Source: Daucus carota subsp. sativus (taxonomy: Eukaryota; Streptophyta; Magnoliopsida; Apiales; Apiaceae). From it: DNA of 64,000 bases. Below are positions 12,563-22,900 of the stretch, one piece after another. Both the position numbers and the translations under genes were made by a program. The stretch's first letter is position 1. Each line of letters begins with the position of its first letter. Where the stretch lies: contig NC_030385.2 of the NCBI RefSeq assembly GCF_001625215.2, positions 26,343,135 to 26,407,134 of the forward strand, in the 5' to 3' direction. The notes beneath the pieces are model-generated. The model saw only the letters and a list, made by a program, of their open reading frames with translations, had not been told where the DNA came from and made no database searches.

Positions 12563-13620
12563 TATCGAGCAATCGCAAGACTTGCAGGTAACATAGGAAC
12601 ATAACCATGATCAACAATTCCTTTTTTGGTACAAGGAGCTTGAATCTTAGCTTTTTGGCAATTATGTTTGCTCAATTACTCTATATGTTTTTGGTTTTGG
12701 TATCCAGCAGTCCATTGCATGTTTACATCTGATGTACAAACATTAATCAATCTGTTTATCTACTGCCTTTTCATACATGTATGAAAAGATTATTAGCTTT
12801 TCGACTAGGTGATAAATTTTATTCTCTGAAACTTAAGAAATCAAACATTGCATATATGTATGAGGAGATTATTATCATAGAGTATGAAGGGACCGTTTTC
12901 AAATCCCCATGTTTTCGAAGTATTTGCTAGCAATTCGAACACAAAAATCTGTCTTTATTTAAATATGTGATTACATGGGTTTATAAACTGTAAATTGTGA
13001 CTGTTTGGAAAAATAGTTGGTTAACTTGGAGCAGTTTTCTTTAAAAAAATGATTAACTTGGCGTAGTTGTTTAGAAAGTTTGTTATATCATGGCTATGAG
13101 CATAATTAAACATGTTCAAAATTGTAGAGGGCTTGTTGATTTATCAAAAAAATATTTGAACTAAAGAAGCATATGATATATCCATCGGTATATTCTTTTC
13201 TTATCAAGTTAGCTTTAATTTTGTCGATTGCAGCTGTTACTGTGAAAAGAGTGTTCTACAATAAAATATGTCAAAAAGGATTTCTGTAACTGACTTGCTG
13301 ATGAGTTAATGAATGATTAATATGTGTCATATTCGTAAAAGATGTGACGAATTCAACTGGTATCGAAAATGTTATACAATATTTCAAAAATAAAATACTT
13401 AAAAAATGTTGTAGTAAATTAGTGGAGTAATATTTGTATTTATAATAATAAATTTAAATAATATCTTATCTGTAATCATTTTTAGTAAAGTTAGTTGTCG
13501 AATACAGATTCCAGGTCCGTAGTTGACCAGGTGTGAGCTGCCTCTGTAGGTTCTGATATTTTGTGGGAAGTTCAAAAAAAATTCAAATTTAACGTCACTT
13601 TATTCTTACACTTTTTTAAG
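12563..13620. other. Intergenic, nothing recognised
   Basis: 3' flank of the second DUF2431 gene and AT-rich intergenic DNA. No supported gene. Confidence 0.45.
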
Positions 13621-13874
13621 TACTCCCTCCGTTTCAATTTACATGTCCATCTTGAAGAAAATTTTTTGTTTCAAATTACTTGTCCAATTCAACTTTCAAT
13701 GCAAAATCATATTTCCAAAGTCAATTCAACTCCACATATCTCTTATTTATATTTCCTAGATCAATCTCACTCCACATATTTTGATCATTTAATGCAATTA
13801 ATTTGTGAACAACCACTTTTCTTAAACTGTGTGATTTTTCTAAAGTGGACATCTAATTTGAAACGGAGGGAGTA
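13621..13874. repeat. Stowaway-like MITE with intact ends
   Basis: It starts TACTCCCTCCGTTTC and ends GAAACGGAGGGAGTA, perfect inverted ends of at least 14 bases flanked by TA, the diagnostic Stowaway/Tc1-Mariner target. The interior is non-coding, although one frame stays open across it. Confidence 0.88.
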
Positions 13875-14535
13875 CTTTATTCCATTTTAATACTTCACAA
13901 TCAAATAAGTACTACACAATCAACCGAAACTCATTTAAATTTAAGGAAAGTCCAGGTTACTACAAATAGAAACATCATATCAAATGTGGGTTAGTTATTG
14001 GTAGGTCTAAAACTTCTCAACCAACTTGATTATAACTAAATTATACTATGCTCTCAAAAAAAAAACACTAAATTATACTAGAAATTAATGATATTTGAAT
14101 TTTCTTCGTGAAGAATTAAAAATTTGAATGATACTCGGAAATTTAGTTTTAAAAATCGGTTCACCCGTTAGTGAAAAAGAATATTCGAGCGAAGTCGAAC
14201 GCCCTCAACAATAAGGACATGGATTTTACACAATTAAATTAACATTTCATGACTCCAGAAAGCCTAACTATAATAAATATATCAATTAATTTCATTAAAA
14301 ATGCTCATTTTTCAGATTTTTTTAAATTTCATTTTTAACTCAAATATAAATATTTGGACGAAAAATGAAAGAGTACGCTCATGTACTTAGGAGAATGTAA
14401 TTTACTTGGCACCAACTTATCACCAAAAGTCCAAACCAATAACGCGGAAGATTACGAGATACACTACGACACGTATAGTGTAAAACTAGGATTATACTGG
14501 GAAACTGTACGTAATTCATTTTTATAAATTACGCG

Positions 14536-14579
14536 TGACGCGTCTAGTCTGCCAAGACAGGGACGACACTGTATATAAA
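14536..14579 (+). promoter_or_regulatory. Probable core promoter of first HMA gene
   Basis: A TATA box (TATATAAAT, near 14572) lies about 150 bases before the start codon at 14724. About 25 bases upstream of it is TGACGCGTCTA (14536-14546), preceded by another ACGCGT. This contains the CGCG core known as the binding site of calmodulin-binding CAMTA factors. A closely similar element precedes the second HMA gene, which supports function. Confidence 0.6.
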
Positions 14580-14723
14580 TCCCCTCATTTAACTACCAAC
14601 AGTATCATTTACAAAACCGTTCCCAATTTCTCTAGCTAATCATTTCTTCCACTTCACATATCTAATTTTCTGTTTCTTTCACGTCTTGATAATCATCTCC
14701 CCGTTGTTGATCTACAAGCCATC

Positions 14724-15513
14724 ATGAAGGTAACTAGATTATCTTTATTATTTTTTCTTTCGCATTAATGCGCCTGTGTGGCTTTATATTTTACCTATTT
14801 ATAAATCATTTATTCATTATTAAATAATCAAATAATTAATGGTAATGCAGCAAAGGATCGAGGTGAAGGTAACTATCAAGAACGATAAAGGCCGTTCAAA
14901 AGCTATGCAGATTGTTGCTGGAATAGAGGGTACGTGTAAAATCTTAAATTATGCTAGGCAGTGCAGATCCAATAAATTATTCTAAATTTTACAAAATTAT
15001 AAAAATGTTTCTATAAATTTTGAAAACATTGATTATTTTTGAAAGATTTATTTAATTTCACCGAAATATAAATCCATCCGTCCCTAATGTTAGGTACATG
15101 CTTATTATAACGAGTCAAACAAAGCAGTTGACAAATTTTGTTTTGGAACTAATTAAGCCGGAATAATGTTAATCAGCCGCTTTGTGATTGTTTGAGCAGG
15201 TGTGAGCTCGGTAACGCTAGGAGGAGAAGATAAGAACATACTAATTGTGATCGGAGATGGCGTGGATGCAGTCACCTTGACACAAGCATTGATCAAGAAA
15301 CTCGGAGGCGCCACCTTGGTGAGGGTGGGACCACTTAATGAATACGGTCGATTTGATGATCAAGAAGAAGCTGCAGCATCCATGGTTTATGTTGGTCAAT
15401 CAAATAATTACGGGGACTATAGTTATGGTCAACCAAGATATAGCTACTACAATTCGCCGAGGTATCCTCCTCCTTACTATGATCAATATTATCAGCAGCC
15501 TGATAAGTGGTGA
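14724..15513 (+). CDS. Small HMA-domain protein, copy 1 (no CaaX)
   Basis: Three exons: 14724-14729, 14851-14929, 15200-15513; 132 residues. The first exon codes only Met-Lys. Residues 3-72 form an HMA (ferredoxin-like) fold: QRIEVKVTIKNDKGRSKAMQ, then GVSSVTLGGEDKN and a VDAVTLTQALIKKLGGA helix. The metal-binding CxxC loop is absent (KNDKGRSK in its place), so copper or zinc binding by the usual pair of cysteines is unlikely. The tail is rich in Y, P, Q and N. It belongs with HIPP-like proteins but ends in DKW, without the isoprenylation box seen in copy 2. The sequence type (KVxxKxDKxRSKAM) resembles the HMA clade targeted by fungal effectors and integrated in rice immune receptors Pik-1 and RGA5; this is family knowledge, not evidence of such a role here. 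Confidence 0.85.
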
Positions 15514-17775
15514 TTCAAGCTTTACAAGAGGAGGCCGAATGTATGTTAATTCCTTGATTGTGAATAGGTTTTGTCGCCCAAATCCACCTGTTGTTCCATC
15601 AACTTGTGTCGAGATTTTAATCAAGATTAGTGAGTGCTTGTTTCTTGATACTGCATGTGTAATGTATATCACGATACTTTGGTTTATTGTCTTCACATGA
15701 ATTTTTGCATTCAATTTTTCCCGTAAAGTTATTAAGTTTGACTCTTGTAATAGGAGTAGCATTTTGTTAGATTTCCTGTACACCTGAATGTAACAAAAAT
15801 CTCCATCAATAAAATTCTTCCATCTAAACAAGAAATAATTATTCTCTTAATGTGTGGTCATGTGACAGAAAAACCTTGAACATCAACACGAGTAATATGC
15901 CATTTTAAGTAATTAAACACAACTTCACCCTATCACGGAGTTGCACTGGTGAATCCAACAGTACGAGCTACTGAATGAATCTGCACCATTATTAAGCAAA
16001 ATAAGTTCCAAACTAATTAATGGTGACAAAATGAACATGGCAAGTTGACAGCAAAAGTATATTCATGTCACTATTGACGTTAGATTTTATTACTATGCAA
16101 GTTGTTATATGAATGAAGAGTATGTATACTTTGCCAGTTGGACCAACAATACTAAGCTTAAGTAAACGAAGGCCGAGTTAAAACTGATTAACTCAAGTTA
16201 GGGTCTTAGCTAGAGGCTTGGGCCGGCTGCACCCGAGTTTACGACCTAAACGATGGGATGGAGTATGATAAACAGTTAACCATTTACTCAATTTCTTTTT
16301 ATAAACCACAATCACAGCACACCTTCCATTTTCTTGCAACATAGTTTTGAATTCTTACACTTCCGTAAAAACAAATGGGACAGATCATTTACAGCTAGAA
16401 CTAGAAGTCCTTGATGATCAGACGTTACTTTAGTCTTAATTAATTGGATTGACGGCAGGATACAATATATGTTCAAGGTACTGACTACGTACGAGTGCGC
16501 CCTTGTTGCTGATATATGCTCCAGCAAGTAATAACAAAACCAACTTACTTTTTCTTGGATATCCTAGCTAAGTAACAATTATTTTCCCGGTACTATTTCA
16601 CATGTCTTTTTTAAAATAATTTTTTTCCCCCTCAATTTACTTGTCGCTCTCTATTCTCAGTACAGTTTTTGAATGATTTTTGTTAAGATATTCTTGAAAT
16701 ACAATTTTTTTCATACAATTGGCGATCCAATACAACCTAAAATCATTTTTTTCAAAAAATTGTAGTTGCTTTGATTATATTAGATATTTATTTTAGATGT
16801 ATTTGGTTGCAAATAGAAATTTTTTGCAAAAAAATTCAAAAGATCGTATATTTGCATGTTTTTATTAAAAAATATTTATATCTGCCAAAAAATTTGAAAA
16901 TGAGTATATTTTTCAAGAAAAACCATTTATTTATTACTGAATATTCCAAGGTAATTCCCTATTCAAAGAAAATTTTGTATAAAAAAAAAATATACAGTTC
17001 CTTACAGCATGTCCGGTCATAGAAAACCCTTAGCTAAAATGTGAGTTGACATACCAAAAATAAAAAAATATAATCAACCTCTCAAAAAACTCACACTCCA
17101 ACCATAACTATCTGTTATCTATAATTTTGACCAACCTCCTATGCATGACTATATTTGTCAAAACTCTTCAGGTGTGTAAGAAATCTGTAGGAAGATTGCA
17201 CATCATTTATTACCACATTGAATTGATATATTCTATTTAAGAATCTAAAATATTAATAACATATTATTTTTAAACTATAACATATCATTGAACTACAATG
17301 TCTTACAAGTTAAGTAAATTTTATATAATGTCTTGCAGGTCCAATTTAGCTAACAATTATAATCAACCCATTAGAGATATTGCTTTTCCAATATTGTAAT
17401 AAAATAAAGGATCGCAAATGTTTTTTGGGATAATTAAAGAAATGGTGATTGGTGAACAACAAATTACAAACGGACTAGGTTTAAAGCAGTACTGTCATAC
17501 AATTCGAATATAAAAGGAAATAATTTCAGCATATAGCCATGAGCTTCCATCATTATTTTTCTTTCCGTCAGGAATGAGCTTCTTTTATTGACTTCCGAAT
17601 CCTTCCTATGAAAGAGTGGAGTTTCTGTTCTCTTAATAACTGATGACTACTCTCTCTAAATATATTGATACATAATCCGTCATATTAGTACGTAGTATAA
17701 CATTCACCGCGACGCAATAACGATTTTTATTAGGTATAAGATCTTTATTGATAGAGATTTTTTTGCAAACACCAT
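15514..17775. other. Intergenic between the two HMA genes
   Basis: Includes the 3' flank of HMA copy 1 and AT-rich DNA. Short open frames (for example 16312-16527 on the minus strand and 16771-17022 on the plus strand) match nothing known. No element ends were recognised in this part. Confidence 0.45.
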
Positions 17776-18549
17776 TATTAAAATAGGGCTGTAATTGAGT
17801 TGATACGCTCGATAATCGCTCGGTGTTCGGTTCGAAAAAAGCCCGACTCGAGCTCGGTTCGATTCATAAACGAGTCGATCTTGAGCACAATTTTAAGGTT
17901 CGGTTTATAAACGAGCTGAACTTGAGCACACTAAAGTTCGATTTGATAGTTCGCGAACAAGTTTGAATTATGAGTTCGTGAACATGGTTCGTGAACTTGG
18001 CTCGTGAGCGTAGTTCGTAAACTAGCTCGTGAACATGGTTCGTGAACTCGGCTCGTGGATGTGGGAGTTTGATTAATGGATGATTTATTTATGATTCCTT
18101 AGAGCATAATTAAAATATTTTTAGAATTTTAATTTATTTTTTTAATTAAATTAAATAACAAACAAACTCGTAAATAAATTTATGAGCAGAAGCTAGCTCG
18201 TTAGCAAAGTTTATTAAACAGCTCGTGAACAAAATTAATGAGCGGGGGTGAGCAAAAATTCATGAGACATGTTTGTGAGCGTAAGTTAATGAGCGGTTCG
18301 TGAGCAAAAACTCGTGAGACATGTTCGTGAGCGGTTCGCGTGCAAAAACTCGTGAGACAGCTCGTGAGACATGTTCGTGAGCGGTTCGTGAGCCGTTCGT
18401 GAACATAGTTATTCCTTAATGAGTCGATCCTCAAACAATATTTTTGGCTCGATCCAAGCTCGAGCTCGAGTTCGCTAATTTTTTAACAAACGATACACGA
18501 ACACTCTAGAGTTCGGCTCGGCTCGACTCATTTACACCCCTATTATTAA
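17776..18549. repeat. Non-autonomous DNA element rich in TTCGTGA repeats
   Basis: The left end TAGGGCTGTAATTGAGT and right end, reverse-complemented, TAGGGGTGTAAATGAGT are inverted repeats of a common plant non-autonomous element. The word ATTATTAA occurs at 17776-17783 and 18542-18549 and may be the 8-bp target duplication of a hAT element, though three extra bases sit on the left. Inside, many short copies of 'gttcgtgaac' and 'gctcgtgag' occur in two clusters (17940-18060 and 18180-18410) around an AT-rich spacer. No transposase is encoded. Confidence 0.65.
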
Positions 18550-18841
18550 TCATCAAATTGAGATTAATAAAAATTTATCATTTAACTAAAAAATGATTAT
18601 CGGTTAGAAAATCCCAACAAAATGAAATTCTGCTTAAGCTTGTGGAAATGGAGAAGGTTATTTTGTTAAAGGAAGTAACGCGGAAAAGAATGACACACAA
18701 AAATTATACAGTATATAAGTACGTAGTAGCTAGAAAGTCATGAGAAACTCACGTAATACTTGTTTATACTCTACTATACTCTTTAAATAAAAAAAAAATG
18801 CCTTGGCAAAAAAAAAAAAAAAATAAAAAATAAAAAAAAAA

Positions 18842-18909
18842 TGACGCGCGTCTACTCTTTGAATAATATATTTTCCCGTCTACTCGGACAAGAGAGACTT
18901 GTATAAATA
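18842..18909 (+). promoter_or_regulatory. Probable core promoter of second HMA gene
   Basis: TGACGCGCGTCTA (18842-18854) closely matches the element before the first HMA gene and holds the CAMTA-type CGCG core. A TATA box (TATAAATAA) starts at 18902, about 190 bases before the start codon. A run of A-rich sequence (18788-18841) sits just upstream. Confidence 0.6.
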
Positions 18910-19090
18910 ACCCCCACAGCATTTACTTCCAACACAAACATATACAACACCGTACGGTACCAAGTTTTCCTGATAATCATTTTCTAATCACTGGTTAGCC
19001 GTCCTAGCTAGTTGATTCGGAATCACCATATAATTTACAAACCTTCTTATTTTAAGACTTTGCTACTTCCCGTTAATTCTACAAGCAATC

Positions 19091-19980
19091 ATGCTGGTAA
19101 GATTATTACTAATTTGCTTTGTTTTAGCTAGTGGGGTGCGTATGTTTCTAAGTTTTGTTATAAATAGTGTTCATTAATTATTTGTTTGTCAATTAATTAC
19201 TGATCTTGCAGCAAAGGATTATCGTAAAAGTGGCCATGAAAAAGGACAAAGACAGATCAAAGGCTATGAAGGTTGTCGCAGGAGTTACAGGTACGGTTCA
19301 GTTGAAGCTTTCTGCGCATCTCTTTGGTTTTCTCATAAATATCCAAGTTCAACATTAGCTTTACAAAAATATTACATCTTATCCAAATATTTCACAAAAA
19401 TATTAAAATTTTGAACATATTTGTAAAAATATTGTATCCAACCACATGCAACTATACTCGCAACTAAATGTAATCATACTCGCAACCCCTACCGGGTCTT
19501 TTAATTGAAATTGCCGCATGTATTAAATTCGTAAAAAAAATTAAAATAACGGTAGTTTTGAAAAATTTCCTAAAATTTATTTGTCAACGAGCTGCTAGAT
19601 ATAGCCGTAGCATTAATATTAATAGGGTTTGGTGCTTGTTTCGAATGGCAGGCGTGATCTCAGTAAAGATAGGAGGAGACGACCAAAACACCCTGACAGT
19701 GATCGGAAGCGAAGTCGATGCAGTGAGGCTAGCTCGATCACTGATGAAGAAATTCGGCAGCGCCTCCTTGGTGAAGGTGGAGCAAGTCGTTAAAGTGTAT
19801 CGATTTGATCAAGAACAGTATGCAGCGTCCATGATATATGAAGGTCAACGCGCAGACAACTACAACAACAATTATGGTCAACCAAGCTTCTACAACACAA
19901 CTCCACTGCCACAGTACACTCCCCAGTATCATTATCCATACGAGAAGCCTAATTATGATTCAGGCTGCTCCATCATGTGA
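19091..19980 (+). CDS. Small HMA-domain isoprenylated protein, copy 2
   Basis: Three exons: 19091-19096, 19212-19290, 19652-19980; 137 residues. Exon lengths of the first two exons and all phases equal those of copy 1. The HMA fold spans residues 3-73 (QRIIVKVAMKKDKDRSKAMK, GVISVKIGGDDQN, VDAVRLARSLMKKFGSA) and again lacks CxxC. The tail is rich in Y, N, P and Q. The last four residues are CSIM, a good CaaX box, so farnesylation and membrane attachment are expected, as for HIPP proteins. Function is not established; relatives take part in metal handling, stress responses or plant immunity. Confidence 0.88.
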
Positions 19981-22900
19981 ATCCTGAGAACCAAATGCAT
20001 ATGTACATAATGTATAAATTAAATCCACCTGTTGTTTCGTCAATTGTGTAGAGATTTTAGCTAGGGATATATATATAGTCATCTTTAGTATCTGCGAGAC
20101 CGTGAAATAATGGGACCGTTTGGCTAATTTCTTTATCGGAACGAAAAAATGAAATTCATGGAAAAAGGATTAGCCGGACGGGAATGTAGTGCCTACCTGC
20201 ACATGTTGTGTATGTTTTCTCCAATGTAATTGGTTTTTTAATATAGCATGATGTATGGTTATTTGTGCAGATTTGTTGCGTATGTTAAATTGTTAATTTA
20301 ACAATGAGTGGTGAACATATCGCGGTCAGAGCAAGTGTCAGTGTCACTTTGCTGTATTTGCCGAATGAGCAAGTGAATCAAAACGTAGGTGACATCTTTT
20401 AACAATTTTAATATTTAGATTCTTCCTTCAGTCAAGTTTTAGATATGATGTGTGTTCTTGTTTAAGTTTATTTATTTATTGGATTAATTAATATATCATA
20501 TGTTGCTAGTCAAATACGTACATATTACATGTTTAGTTGTTTATGCAGGTATAATAATGACAGTTTGTACAAAATTCAGATTTTCTAGGTCTTTTAATAA
20601 GTTATCTATATATAGTTTACACAATTATACATGCTCCTAAACATAGTTTTGTTAACAAATGATTTTCGATCCCAAATTTCAATAAATATTTTAATATTAT
20701 ATTTCCCACTATTTACAAAATTTCGTTTTAATAAATTCGGAATTAAGATACTTCTTATTTTGCAATACTATTTATAACAACCATTCTTTCAACATATACA
20801 AAACCAAAGTTTAGAGAAAGTAGAAAAATTGATTGGAGTTATTTAAAAGACAACACGTGGAAGCCTTTCTTCTTCTTTACATTAATATAAATATATCGAT
20901 TGATTTGTCTCACGATCTATTGATGAAAAGTACATTTCCTTAAAATTTTAATCCGACAATTTTTAAACCAATCAAAACAGCATAGAAAACACACCTGGCA
21001 CTAAAATCTTTTGTATTCTATTTAATTTTCTTCTTCGCAATCTTTTGGTAGACTTTCCTTCACAAATCTCCCAAGTGCCATGCATATGCATTTTGAAGAA
21101 CTAATTAAAATAACGAATACCAGTGGCAGATGAATCATGTGTTTATTTATATTTCTAGGCATGCTGGACAAAATCTCCAACTATTACTATGAACCAAAAT
21201 CCTAGACTATTACTGAGAAAAGTATAAATCAGAAGACAATATCTTTTTGAATTGACATTCTGACCCTAAAACTATTTTAAAACATATATCAAATGCAATT
21301 TTTTATAGTAGGGCTGGATTCCGGATCTACGGAAATAGAAACTCGATTAAAATGTAAAATTTGCCGACTATTACACAAGCTCAGATATTAATTCATAGCT
21401 TCATTAATTTGTCTTTTTAGAAAAAAAAGTGTACAATGCTTAAAAGAGTCCTCTATTTTATATACTTGTCCATACACATAACAAGCCCCTGTCAATCCAG
21501 ACATCCATTGTCAAGTTGCGTGAATTTAGTTGCAATGTTTGGGACTGGGGAGTCGTTGACTGAGTAAATAAATAGAGTACCAGTAAAACATTATTGGGTT
21601 AATTATTTTAACTCGGTTTTCTACGTTAGTTGGTCGGATGGAGACGTGTGATGGTTTTGTAAGTTGACTTGCTAATTAAACTTGCTTTGCATGTCAACTA
21701 ATTTTGTACTTGTTGCTTGTATTCATGGACCGAGCCGGAAGTGCTTGTAAACTCCCCAGAGGACTGTGCTGTCTGTCCCTTATTTTTACTTTTTTTTAGC
21801 TAACCACTATGCTTAATTTAATTCATGATAAACAAAAATTGAGTGTATATCATAGCTTTTAAAGAATATTATATTTAATTCATATGTACAGTAGTGAAAG
21901 GCAATTTTTTAATCAAAAGGAAGAGATAAATCATGTAACATGTACTCCTAAGACTTTATTTCAATAGGAACACCATTTTTATTATAAACTCGATCCGAAA
22001 AAAGAATGCGATACTTGAACTAGACAGTGAGCTGCCATGAGAAGAGTACATGTATGACACTCCTTCAAGGGTTTCATGACATTTTTGCTACGGAAGTCGG
22101 ATTTTACTGATAGAACCATTTCCCTCTATTCAGAGCATATCGTAAGAGAATAAAAAGAATCTTACGCCTATATATATATAATTTTGTGTCCAAAGAAGAA
22201 AAGTAACAAGAAAAATAATAAACGAGAAAAGAAAGACAAGCTGAATTGTTTATTTTTATTGATTGATATGATCATGTTTGTATGGTGCACTTGAGCATGG
22301 TGGTTTTACATGATATAGATTGCAACCAAATTGATAAATACAAGTATTGCAACTGACTAGATAACTTGATCATGTTCAATTAATCTAACTATAGTCTATA
22401 CATATCTAATTTTAATAGTTTCTCCTTTGCTATTGGATAAACTAAGCTACTAATTATTGGATAAGTTTAACACCCCCATCAAGTTTTATATGGAAGAGAA
22501 AGGTTTATCACACTGAACTTCGGAAATAATCTCTTAAGAGGATCATCGTCGAGGAATTTGGTGAATATATCAGCGAGTAGCGGTGGCTAAATAAGCAGTT
22601 TCAGACCGCTCAACCGAGACCGAACTATCAATTTATTCGTGAAAGTTCTCGAAGCGAGCTTAAATCGAACCAACACTAACCGTTGAAACTTACACACCAA
22701 ATACAGGTTTATATTTTGAAAACCGAGACCATCTTAGACGGATCGCCGAATCGAGCGAGCCAGCATGAGACTGAATCGAACCATCTGAACCAGCCCGCGA
22801 GTTCTAATTTCAAAATGTATTTGTCTATACAATTTTTATTTTTTTATTATATCGATGCAGTTTGTTCCATTTTTTAGAAGTGAGTGCACTGAAATTATTT

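Noticed and set aside
13561-13890. 109-codon frame
   Set aside because: It lies across a Stowaway-like element and has no family resemblance.
15338-15831. Long frames on both strands over HMA copy 1 exon 3
   Set aside because: Shadow frames of the real exon and its 3' flank; the spliced HMA frame explains the conservation.
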